The notes under the pieces were generated by a model, which ran no database searches, was not told where the DNA came from, and saw only the letters and a program-made list of their open reading frames with translations. Shown here in pieces: positions 1-13,200 of a stretch of 64,000 bases of DNA. Location of the stretch: positions 1,783,501 through 1,847,500 of the forward strand of contig CALNXK010000102.1 of NCBI GenBank assembly GCA_942486035.1. The letters run 5' to 3'. This stretch comes from Porites lobata. Lineage: Eukaryota; Cnidaria; Anthozoa; Scleractinia; Poritidae. The first letter of the stretch is position 1; the number at the start of each line of letters is the position of its first letter. Made by a program: the position numbers and the translations under genes.

Positions 1-1217
1 GGGCCTGCGCTCTAGTGGCACGATGCACTGGGGCCCTTGCTTAGAATTTCTTGGTTTTTACCCGCCTCTCGGCCTGTTCAACGGACTTCAGTGGAAGAGA
101 CTAAAAAGTTTCGCTCCTTTTGCCTCCCTTTGTGGCGGGTGACGTAACATTCCCTCTTTATTCGGCATGCCCGTTGTCCTGGCAGTAGCGGTTTCCTCCA
201 ATAACTTAGTTCCCCGTGTCGGGACAATGGGTATGCAGTGTGAATATTGTACAAAAAAGTCTTTACCTTCGTTTTAAGCTTAGCCCGAATTGTTTTCTAG
301 CGTTTAATGAAATAGTTCTCATATTTTAATTATTGCCCTTGGTTGCAACCTATCTTTGCATGCGATAAGGGCGACATTTGTAACTGTTAAATTTTCTCGT
401 TGGAGTAGCCTCGCTGAGCTGCCGCCAAATCTCTTTTCATGAATTCTAAAATCCCTAGCACACCCCTCACTTCGGCCGCTAATTCAAGCCTCTGCAAAAG
501 TTCGCCAAGTCGCCCGCGACGCCTAGCCTAACCTGTCAGCACGCTCACTTGTACCGGTTCTGGAAAAATCACTTTTTCTCGCGCCAGTTTTGCCCCGAAC
601 TCGCACAAGTGAGCTTGCCAAGCAGGCGCCGGTTATTCTATTACAGGTCGCGAGAGGGGAACACGCGTCCTCGAGATTTCTTTCTACACCCTTAAAAAAC
701 GACGTCTGCTACCCAGGCTACACGACGCCTATCTCCAAAAGCTTTGCTCGACCACCTTCCATCGTAAATTAAGCGCAAATGAATTTGGTAATCTTTCTAA
801 TTAGCGGGTTTGCCCTCAATTCAAAAGGTCGTTACACACTGGAGGACACCCAGATTTGTTCCGGTAGCATGTTCCCAGTGCATCGTTGCCTAATGGCAGG
901 AGTGACCTCGAGGATGCTATAGTTGACTGTAAGCCCAGAGGGGCTACTCCGGGAAAATGCGGCAAGCTTCAACAAACATCTACTCTATTTCACACAGATA
1001 TATGTGAATCTCCAGTTACCTTATTTCACATTAAAATATGCGTTTTCCTTTCCTAATATCAAAATTGTACCTTGTTCTAAAGAGTATAATTATTACCCAT
1101 AATCTATTCTATCTTGAGTATTTGACGGGATCAGAATACGGAATCGAAGTATCATGAAAGTTACCTTTTGACGCATCACCTAACCCTCCCCCTCCCTCCC
1201 CTCCCTCTCATACAGAC
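1..1217. other. Left edge: ACSL intron, no exon found
   Basis: No downstream ACSL exon could be found here, so the intron after exon 1218-1290 runs to or beyond the window edge. The stretch from 1 to about 900 is richer in GC than the flanking intron. It has a weak inverted similarity between about 15-38 (GCACGATGCACTGGG) and about 870-892 (CCCAGTGCATCGTTGC), so it may be the inner part of a mobile element. I see no coding sequence. Confidence 0.4.
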
Positions 1218-4200
1218 CTGGTGTTGTATCTGTAATCTTGCCTATGGTCGCTGCTCCCGAACTTTCAGTCTGTCCATATCCCTCTAAAACCTGAAAGAGA
1301 AAAGCAAATGGGATCGTGCAGTGTAACTCACACGCGAAACACGCGAAACTGGAGACACGTAACGTAACGTACTCTCTCAAAGGATATGAGGAAGTAAAAG
1401 ACCCTCTAAAAGAGAAGAATTGATATGTTCATGGTGCTACTGTCGTCACATCATAAGCTGAGCCCTTTATTTTGTTGCGGGGCTACCATATTGGAAAACG
1501 AGAAGACCATGGACTGGGTTACTTGCAAAAGCGTGAATTTCGAGGGAAAAAAAACAGATATAAGCGATTAGAGAGTCCCTGAATAAGCTGTTACAAAATT
1601 TAGCTGTCAATTATAATTTTGGCTGTTTTTTGATGAGTAGCTGTACAGCTGGTTTCATTCTCTTTGAACTAAATTTAGCTACAGTCAAAACTATAATCAA
1701 CTTGAATAAAGAATAATCGCGTGCCAGGAGATTTGGTATAAAAATACAGGTCAGATCAAACAGGCTTTTCAAAAATGGTCACTAAGGGCTTCCTTCAGTT
1801 GTCATCCAGACCCTCACTACAGTATAGCATTTCAAACGCTTAAAAACTGCGGCAAACTTACGTGACAAGATCCGAAGACGCATCTCAAGAATGTCATGAC
1901 TTTTGCCGACAGAGGTGCTGCACCGGTTGTGATCAAGCGAACTTTCCCTCCAAGGAGAACCTGTAAATTTAAGAAAATATACTGTCGAGCCTCCGCTAAC
2001 GGCCACGGCTTTCTTCTGCACCCAAGGTGGCCGTTGCAGAGAGGTTCAACTGTATATAGCATGTATTACAAAATCTATTTGACTATTTAGACGACTTGTT
2101 CTTGTTTGCTTTTATTCGGTAGTCAACGAGGCGCCTAGCACCAATTGCAAGTTGACTTTTTACGTCAGAACGAGTATAGTCTTATTTCATAGCCGGAAAC
2201 CAACTTCAAAAGTATAGCATACAAACTTCGATTCTTTGAATAGTTTTGATGAAGATACCGAAAGTTATGAAAAAACAAGCCTTTATTCAACGAGAATCCA
2301 ACAACAGTCGCTTGCTTGTCACATTTGTCTTTTATACTATTCAAAATGTTCATTCTATATTTTGGCCGATTTTTTTTTTCCCGAATTAAAAAAGCGATTT
2401 GTTGAAAAAGTTGCCATTGGTTTGTAATTGTTAAAACAGCCGATAGATAAGGCGAACGTTAATTATCCAATAAGATTGCAGAATTCCTGATATTATACTT
2501 CCATATGCTGGTTGGTTTCTGCTTATTTTATATGATATTCGGACAACCACTAGATTGGCCCAAGAGCCTCTTACTAAAAGGCTGGTGTTGCTGTAAATAA
2601 TACCCCAATGTAGGCCAAAGATTTCTGACTTGTATAATTTTTATTAATCACAACCTCTGCTTCGATAACTAAAAAAAATTGAGTAGCAAGAAAAGTGGTT
2701 TGGATGCAAAACTGATTCGGAGCATGGAAAATATCTGAAAGAAAAATTCCAGCGCGACCGCATTTAACTGTTTTTAACGCTGTGTCCTCGGAGCAGGTTA
2801 ATTGCAACAAGTTTTAAACTTGCATTTGCGATATAAAGCCTTTAATGAAGACTAAGAATGCCATAAAACTAACCTTAATTTTCTTGAATACAATTTTATC
2901 CCAAATTGTGTCTCCTGTAACTATTCCCCTAGAAAGGTTTACAAAAGAATGTCAGAGTGCTAATGAGTAGTAATTAAAAAAATATTATTCACGTAATGCG
3001 TGCGGCTGGTACTTGAAATCTGTAAAAGAGAATATTTTCGCTGGAAATTAAATGTAGACACTAATCATCTCTACATTTGGTTCGATCGGTGTTTGTCCAA
3101 ACTGCGCAGACTTGCTTAGAGAGAGTGAAAGGGGAGAACCGAACACCCAACAGTTAATCTATGTAATATATTACACCAGTTACTTCAAAAAATATGTTCT
3201 TAACATGTCTTGCAACAAATCAGGTTGTTGTTGGTTGTTTCGCGAATACTGACTTCTTATTCGATAAAATTGTTGCGTCACTTGTTGCAAAACAAGTTTG
3301 CGGTAAAACGCGCAAAATGTCATGACAGATTTTGTTACGAAAGATAGTCAGAACTATATCCTCTACATGTAGATTCTGCAAAAATCTGCAACCTGACTGT
3401 TGCAAGACAGGTTTGATTCTTCAGTGGTAAACAGCGCAATATCGCTATTCAACTTGTTTTTCAGGAATGTTGCAAAACAAGTTACACGTTTTTCAGATTT
3501 TTCAGTGCTTGGGGGAGGCGGTGATGGAGAAAACCGCCGGTTTTTTCATTTCCTTCTCCCCTCACCCCCTTCCCTATCGTTTTCTGGTTTGAACTCGGTT
3601 CAGCTTTCGCGTGGCTGTATAGAACCACATAAGAAAACACACACACACACACACCAAAAAAATGACGTCACGTGAAATGCCTAGAAGTTACTGCAATCTT
3701 ACCTTTTGAGATAATCTTCTTTTGAGGCCAAAGCTTTACGAAACAGAAGGCTTTTAATTTTACTTTGCGACACTTGTGCCATCACCTAAAATTAAAAGTC
3801 AATCCAGTGTGAACACAACAAGTCAATGTAAACAGACTGGTGTCTCTAGCTAATGGATATTATTGCGCGCAGTTTTATCATAACTCTATATTTTAGCAGG
3901 TTATGTCCATACTATACTGGATGGCCCTTTCCTGCAAACACCAAAAGCAACACGATATACCTTATTATAGGAAGTTAACGCTTTATGAAATTAAGGTATT
4001 GGAAATTAACGCGACTTAAATTAACGCGAATTTAATGGAAAACGACTTTCGAATAAAGAAAATTAACGCGAAAGAGGAGGTAGCATTTCATAATAAAGGA
4101 AATTAACGCGATTAAGGTGGCTCCGTAATTAATACAAGAGCATTTAACTGTGAAAAATTTTCCGTCATAACTTTTTGGTTTTTAACGCGATGGCTGCGAA

Positions 4201-7200
4201 TTTCAGAAAAATCGTTGGAGCAGAAGTCCGTAACTAAAAGTCGGTCAAAATTCAGCTGTGAAATTGTTTTGGAATTTCAAAAATAAATTACTATCAGGTA
4301 GAAGGAGCCACCAGTTTGAATTTTCGGGACAAGTAAATTCAACGCTTGCTAATTCTTAAAACAAAAGCCGATTGCCTATCGTGCTATTCTTTGAAAGGTA
4401 CTTTTTAGTTTTAGAAGAACTATAAATTGCTCCAAACTTTGCTCTGAAGTAGAATGACTTGTTCGTCGACAGTTTTAAAATATCCCTCGGCAGTTTTGAC
4501 TCAAACTCCTGCTGCATACATTTTGATGTATTGCCGTGCATTTTCAACGACTTTTACTGCCGTTCGTTGCTTCCAACTCAGGAAAAAAGTATTGAGATTG
4601 GACGCTACCTCGTATCAGAGCTCAGAAAGAACTGTCCAGCACCTTTGTTTATGACTACAAAATGAGCACGAGCGGCAGTTCTGCGTGGAATTCGCACCTC
4701 ACCCAGGGGGGACGAACGACAATGATGACCATGCTTGTGAACCAAATAACATCACAGTGCAAAATAAAATTATCGCAAAAATACTGCCCGTGAATCAATT
4801 TACAACTCTGAAATTTTTGTCACTCCTTCCTTCAATGAATGGGTATTTTTTTCTTGATTATTATGTTTTGCTCTGCAATACATGTTTATACAGATCGGTT
4901 CACAGACATGGGCATCATTGTCACTCGTCCCCCCTGGCTGAGGTGTGAATTCCTCGCAGAGCTGCCGCTCGTGCTCATTTTCTGGTCATAAACAAAGGTA
5001 CTGGACAGTTCTATCTGAGCTTCGATACTAAATAGCTTACAATCCCAATACCTTTTTCCTGAATTGGAAACAACGTAAAGCAGGAAAAGCCGTTGGGGAT
5101 GCTTTGCAATACATCAAAATGTGTGTAGCAGGAGTTTGAACCAAAACTGCCAAGCGATATTTTAAAAATGTCGAGGAACAAGTCATTCGATGTCAGAGCA
5201 AAGTTTGGAGCAATTTATAGTGCTTCTAAAAACTGAAAATTACCTTTTGAAGAATAGCACGATAGGCAATCGGCTTCTGTTTTCAGAATCAGGAAACACA
5301 CTGAAGTTGCTTGTCCCGAAAATTGAAACTGGTGTCTCCTTCTTCCTGATAGTAATTTATTTTTGAAATTCCAAAACAATTTCACAGCTGAATTTTGACC
5401 GACTTTTAGTTATGGACTTCTGCTCCAACGATTTTTCTGAAATTCCTCTGGCATATTTATTATACCAATTAAAGCCGATACCAGAAATTTCAGTAAAAAA
5501 TATCAGCAAAATTTTTTACTAGACGCGATTTTCTTTGAACAGTAGGGTCCTTTTAAGCGCTAATTTCTCAAGAAATATTTACCATCAATGAAATCGGAAT
5601 AGTTCGTATTATTGCCGAATGATATCTGTTGTTATTTGCAAGGTTTCGCAGCCATTGCGTTAAAATCGAAAAAGTTATGACGGAAAATTTGTCACAGCTA
5701 AATGCTCTTGTGTTAATCACGGAGCCACCTTAAGACAGTTGTTGGTGACAACTGGAACAAATATATTTTGACACCGGATGCAAAAAAATTGAAAACTGAA
5801 CAAAAATGAGCTGACATCACTTCTGACAGCGACAACGATGAAGATGAACTCGAAATATTGCAAACCTTCGCCTTAGCTTTCGTGAAACATGAAAAATTGA
5901 GGGTAGATGGAAAGAAAGAAAGCTTGTATTTAATGTTTTTTAGGTGTCAAGAATGTCTGGACAGGTTCCAAAATTGGGGTTAAACTACTGGAAATTAAGG
6001 GCGCGGAATTTAACGCTGCACTTAATTAACGTCGCGGAGATTAACGCTCAACAAAATTAACGCGAATTAAATTAACGCGAATTTTAACGATTCGGGTTAA
6101 TTCCATGGAGCGTTAGTTTCCTATAATAAGGTAGTATCAACTCCTGTCTGATATGTGACTCTCCACTTTAGAGATCGGCTCGGCACAGCTTCGCTATGGT
6201 ACAGAAATCGCGCCGAAATCACCGTTCTCTCGTGTGAACAGAAGCCCTATCCAGTATGGCTTTCTCAGGGGCACCCAACGTCAATTTTGGGAAAATATCT
6301 GTTCGGAAGACGATTTGAGATCTAGAATTTTCGGAACATTTGTTGTAAAATTTTTTGCTTACCTGCCTCTCCTAGGATTTTCGAACATCTAAAAAATGGT
6401 AAAATTGCCCATGTTAACGGATTTTTACCCTAAAATGGTTACCTAGAGTTTTCGGGAGCCTTTTTTCTGGCTGAAATTTTCGAAAAGGTAAGTTTTGATC
6501 CCTATAATTTTCGGATCAATAGACTTTCAGCTAGGAAATCCGAACAGATAAAAATTTTTTAGGGGATAAAAATATGCCTATAACAATGCTGTGTTTAAGT
6601 GGTTTTGAACTATATTCTCGTTGGGTGCCCCTGTTTTCTTGCCGGTGTAGTGTGAACTTAGCCAAAATCGAACTCTAGCAGTCCCGCAATATCATCCTGC
6701 ATCCATTCCACTTGAAGGAAATGTTCGTTTAATAACTGAAGTATGAGCAAATGCTCTGTTTTATATGAATTAAAAGTTATGTTCCTTCCCAATTCATCAG
6801 TGGAAATACAAGTACGTTATTAGAGCCGGTATCTCTTGCAAGTTTTCCATGCCGGGGTACACTTTCAAAAAAGTCCTTCGTCCGATTTGATATGGCTCGG
6901 GACAAAGGACTAGTTCGTCGCTCGCTTAGAAACAACTAAAAACTTTCCTCCGCTCCCTTTAACTCGTGAGGTCTACTTGTGGCAAGGCTACATGTGGGCT
7001 TTTAATTTAGAAAATATAACGGTGACTCCCTCCCACCCCCCACCACCCCCTCAAAAAATGATGATGATGATGATGATCGTTTAATTACCTTATCGTAAAT
7101 TCTGCCGAGTAGTCGAGGAACCGAAGGAAAAATTGTGGGTCTGCAAAGGAGAAATAATTATTTGAATATGTAAAAATGAAGCCTAGTAGAATGACAAAGC

Positions 7201-10200
7201 AGTTTTTGGTAAATCTACCAAAAACTAATAACTATAAAGAGTAGAACTTACTTTAGCTCTTGAATGTCTTCCAAGAGAAGCTTTATATCACCTCTAAAGA
7301 ATCCAACGCGAACTCCATTGACGAAACACATATGCTAAAGAAAAATGTAATAGACGATGGCTGATATCTTGAGTTGTGTCATTAAAAAACTTGAATTCAG
7401 AAAGATACCAACCTCTTTCCCAGGACTTTTTGGCTTAGAAAATGGGCGGGCTTTTTCCTTCTCTTCCATCTTCTAAGGAAAAAGTCCTGGGAACGAGGTT
7501 GATTGTTGTACTTTTTTCTGCGAAAACGTAATTCTGCATATAATTAGGGTAAAACCAAAGCAAATGCCTTAAATATTAAAATAAACGATACTCTGTCTTT
7601 TCCATTCATTAAAATACAATTTAATTTGTCTTGTTTTCGGCGAAATATGTATAGTAAAGAAACACACTAAGATTGATTAAAAAACCCTCCTGACCTATTA
7701 AAACGTTTCTCCGAAACTAAAAAAAAGAGGAATATTATTATTCGCCTGCTTAGCTGGCAGTTTTGTCGGGAAGGGGGAACGGAAGGGAGGGCGAGCGAGC
7801 GAGCAGCGAAACCGCGAGTTTGCTGCACATTTTCGTGGCTTCACCGTGCGTTCGCCGCAAGCGCTCGGTCCTCCCGAGCAAAATGGCCGCGGCTACGCAT
7901 GCTTTTAGGACAATTACACGTTGACGTTAATGTTATCTTACTACAACTACCATAATCCTTCAGTTTGTTGTGTTTTTGTGCAAATTAGAGCTATTGTTTT
8001 TTAAGCCTCAGCAGGATTGACAAATATAGGTAAGAAAGCAAAAAACAAATTAATGGGCCTTTTTCAAAAATACCATAATGCTCTTTGTTGTCGCTCTAAA
8101 ATTTCGCATAAACATTGTTTGTTGTCAGTTTCTCTTAGGACCCACAATCGCCCCAAGAGAAATTGAAAACAATGCTTATGCAAATTTTTGGAGGGACAAC
8201 GAAGAATATTATGGTATTTTTTAAAAGGCCTATTCTGGTAGTTGTATGTAGCCAAATGTCGTCATCAACAGCCGTGAAAATGGCCGCGGATTAAATGTTG
8301 GTTAGACGAACGTACTAAAGAGTTTGTACCTCAGCCAATCGCTCATAACTATGGGCAAGAGGAAGATAAGAGATCAAGCAATCTTCTGGAGTTATTACAA
8401 GGCCGGCCTGTAATGAAAAAAGCAAGTGTATCGTGCATTTGAAGGGTAAATATGTAGTATTCATTCGATTGTAAAAATGTTGTCACTTAAAAAGGCATAA
8501 TTCATATGCGATGGGACCAAAGGGCTCTCTAGGAAGTGCTCATACATTAATTTACTTGTATTATCGTATAAAACGCATATTTATAGTAGTCTGTGGATGC
8601 AGCCGTCTCTGACTCGTTCCCAGTCGTCTCGCGCTTCCTTTGACCGCGCTTCCCTCGCTAGAAGACTGACAGACGGCTGTATTCGCAGGCTGTATGTACA
8701 TTGTAGGAGCTGTATGGCTTTGGTATTGTTGAAACTGCGGTTTTTTCTACGCTCTGCAAAACGATTTCTGCGAACATGTGCGCACGGGTGTGATTATCGC
8801 CAAGAAAAGTGAAACAAGTTCTTTTGACCTTGTTAGAATCTATTAGGACAAGGAACTCGTGATAATGAAGGGTTTTGTAAACAGCATTTTAAATTTGCAA
8901 TTATCATAATACCCATATATCCACTTGATCCCATCGTTAAATGCTTAATATACTTTTCAAGTGACAAATTTTTTGCGATATAAATTTCATTACTTAATCA
9001 TTTATACTGAGTTTCAGCAAACATTTACTATGTTTTTAGACCAAGGCAAAACGTCAAAACTTTTCATGAGGCGAACCAGAGCGGATGAGGTTCGTGAAAA
9101 AGTCGATGTCGGTCTTAATTAGGTTGGTGTGAATGAGTTTGGATCGACCAACACGTACTGGGTATTCTTCTGCTTCAGATGATCGGATGTTTGATTGGTT
9201 CGAGGCTACTTTATTTCGACGTCTGATCCAGAAGATGGGTTTAACGTAAACTTGGTCCATAAATTACAATTTCCAAGAGAGATGGTACAGAGAGGAACAC
9301 TTAGGGCGTTGACCAGGATATGTGGATTTCACTGAAGTTATTTTTAGAGGTTGTAATAGAACTTGAAATTCCTGAGATGTCCGCACATTATGTAACACCA
9401 TAAAGTCTACACAGGGCTGCCAAAAAAGACACTGATAAAAAGTTTGCGGACTTCTGCGGAAACCATTAAGGTGGCTGAACACAGTTTTGTGGGCGGTCAG
9501 CGGTACCTCGCGTGACGGCGCGTGTTTTAAATTAGACAAACAAACATGGGGGCGAAAAAAATAATGGTACTCAGACGACGATTTCTCAAAATCTACTCAT
9601 TAAAATTTTGTGATATTTGGCAGAATTGTTACTTTTATCGTATTTTAAATCATGAGAACTTTAAAATGGAAGTTTAACAGACGAATTTTGTGACACATTT
9701 AATAATTACAGTACAATTATATCATTGATTATCTAAAAACCTGTCTGTTAAAATTTGGTCAAATAAGTTTCAAATGGTAATGATTAATTATAGTAAGCTG
9801 TTTGCAAGTTTATAGGAAAATCTAATGAGCGAATTTTATGTAAACTGAGCAAAAGTGAAATTTTAAGGTTGTATTCAATCGCTCATGTTGCCGTGGAAGC
9901 TATGAAAACGTCTCATTTTACCTTTCAGTCAAAATCTTTCATCAGTATATTTTTCGCTTGCCAAGTTTCAGCTTGTGAGCTGCAACCTTTCTCTTGCCAT
10001 GATTTGGCAAGTGACATATACTCACAAACTGCCAAAACTGTGTTCAGCCACCTTAATTTCAAGCGTTTAATTGATCTAAAAATAACTGTGGCAAAGTTCA
10101 CATATCCCAAGGGCTGGACTTGGCGTTTCCCTTTATGTCCTTCTATTAGAGACCTTTAGATTCGAGGACGAGAACGACTTCAAGTACGTGATTTGATTTA

Positions 10201-13200
10201 AAGTTTTTTCACGTATTGTCAAAAAATAGACACCCGGGAATTCATCATTGTACTTTTTTTCACCAGAAACGTTAGCACTGTCATCGTTATTGAAGGAGGT
10301 TGAGCTCTCTCCTGATTGCAAAATGCTAAAACGTCTAACATTTGATAACTTGTTCCCGCCACTACGACACTCTCGCTAAAGCTCGTAGTAGAATTAGGAC
10401 GGATACCACGTTTTTCCGCCAAATTGACGCTGCCTAGCCTCACGCGGGAAGACTACTCAGTATAAAGAAAATCTCGTACTCGTAGTCGTTCTCCTCTTAG
10501 AATCTAAAGTCTCTATTTTCTCTCGATTCGTCTCATGTAAAGTTCGACCTTGGGTCTTCGAATTAGAAGTGAACCTAACTTTGGAAGTTTCTTGAGTTTT
10601 ACTTTTGCCAATATCGGCATTGTTAAGTCATTTTCGCATTGTTAACGCCAGGGTACAATCCAGTGGGAACTAATCAACTGAAGTGGCTTAATTTTTTAGT
10701 TCAATATTTAATTTGCAAACCTCGTCATACTGCATCTGAAGACCGGCAATGCTTGCAATCATGTTTCCATGGGTTATCATGACCCCTTTCGGTGTACCTG
10801 GAGAAAAAAAAGATAATGTTTCAGCAAAAAGGGACAAAAGGGACTCAAGTTCTCGTTATAGGGAAAACGCTTAGTACGGAGAAAATATCAACGCTTTCTT
10901 ATCCCAGATCATACAGGAGCCTGGAGAAGAGTCACCCCTGGATATAAGGTAATTTGAATTCCAGAATCCTGGAAATTCAGCTCAAGGAGTCCTGAATCGG
11001 GATCGCTTAAGGTTAGAATCCGAAGTGCAATTTCCTTTGACAAGGAATCCAGTATCCAGTACCTGGAGTCCAGAATCCACAGCGTGGAATCCAGAAGACT
11101 GTCGTGGACTACCTTACATGGGGCGAGAAGAGGCATTTCTCTCATTATACGTTTCTGGGAAACTGTGCACCTACCCCTCCCCTAAGACAACATTAACACC
11201 TACTTCTCACTTAGGGAAAAATGTTGGCTTAGGGGAGGGGCAGGTGGGCAGTTTCCCAGAAACATATAATGATCCGTTCTCTTCCTATGATATAATCAGA
11301 AGGGGAAATCTCTTTTACAGTCGTCAAACGTTACAGTAAAAACCCACGAGTAAGAACCTAAGATTTAAGAACCTGTTACGCAAAAATTTGCAATTTAGAC
11401 TTCCTCTATATAAGAACCTCTTTAGCCTAAAATTTGGAGAAAGGTTCAAAAATCATTGAAACATATTTACTAATTGCAATTGCAAAAGGCAAGTTAGTAC
11501 ATACATAAATTTTGTTTGATTGAGGTCATTGAGAAAATGTTTATAATATTGTGTTTTACAGCACAATCATGTATATAAAGTTGTTCTGACTCAAGAAATT
11601 AAAATTCATGTGAGAATAGATCTCCATTATGGCGTTGATAGATCGTTTCCTCTTGATTATGGTCATATTATTATGGTTATTATTATTTGCATTAGGTATT
11701 CAAATTTAAGGGTGCAGATCACTAAAATCTTCTTAGCAACGACATAATTTTTTGTAAGAAATTAAGAACCTGTTAAGAACCTAGAGAGCCTAAACTTATG
11801 TTAACCACCATTTATGTAAGAACCTGTTTAGGCTAACCCTGGAAAATGTAGGTTCTTACTCATGGGTTTTTACTGTATGTCAGGCAATTGACTCGGTTCT
11901 CTCTATAATTGACACAGATTTTTTTTTACTGAAACAAGGACAATATAGGTAAATAAAAACCTGTAGTTCCACTGGTGTAACAGATGGTTAATATGTCATC
12001 AGGTTTTCCAGGCTGCAATTAAAAACAGCGTCAAAAGTTGTATCAAAATTGTTTTAAAATATATATTCAAGTGCAAAGTTGCAAGCATACGCGTTTGTTT
12101 CTATAAATATATTTCAAATTTTGTGTTTATTTCTTGAGGAAATTCTGTCTAAATAGTACATTAACTCATGTCAAGAATTATCTACTTTGGTATCAAAAAT
12201 AGATACAAGTGCGAAAATACAGTAGAACCCAGGTAACTCGAACTCGAATAACTTCAACTCTCCCCCTAAACTCAAACTATAGTCCCATTATATTTATTAT
12301 CATTATTATTTCCCTTCCATTTTTCCTTTCTTTTCAGTCATTATTTATTTACTCAGATAACTCGAATTCCCCTCTAACACAAAGGCAATTTGTTCTTAAT
12401 TATTCCAACGAGTATTGACGATCATTTTCTTGCATTATCATAAGAATGCATTAGCTCCTTGTAAGGGAATCCAAGACAGTCTTGGATTCTGAATTCCAGG
12501 TAAATAGTCGATCCCAGAAATTGTTAGTGGAAATTGAATTCCGGATTGCAATCGTGAGTGGGATTCCGGATTTCTTCAGCTGTTTAAGAGATTCCAAAGC
12601 CAAGAAATTTCGTATTCCACGAGCGGAAATTTCCGGGATACCGGTGGGCGAAATGCATAATCGTGTTACAGTTTCTGACAATGAGTAAGTTTAATTTGCA
12701 CTGCACTGTATACTTATGTTACAGTACAAGTTAGACTTACATTACTCAATTAACTGTCAATTATTAACATGGCGAATTGAATATTCCATTGAACCCGCTA
12801 ACTCCAACTGTTTCTCATTTCCCTACAAGAGTTCGAGTTACCGTGCTTCTACAGTATGCAGTAAGAAGCCAACTGAGGAAACAGATATCGTCTGGAAACT
12901 TGAAATGAAACAGAATGTTGTAAGAAAGAGAAAATTAGAATGACTTAAGGTAACTTTATTTTTTGATGGAGAGGACAGCCTATCGCCAGGTTGCCAAGAA
13001 ACAGATTTACAAAATTTGCCTCTTTACTCGCTAAATTCTTAAATTTTCTCACCTTTTTCTCTTGTGGGCTGTTTGCACCCATTTGCTAAATCAAAATGAA
13101 TATTTAACAGTGTATTATTAATTTGGCTTTCAAATCATAATTAAGTACAATATATATATTTAGGTCTTTCAAGGTTAAGGCTTATCGTCATTTCTTGTGA

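Noticed and set aside
4356..4948. Overlapping frames on both strands in the 4.3-4.9 kb region
   Set aside because: They lie in the arms and loop of the foldback element, are mirrored by damaged frames in the other arm, and show no domain.
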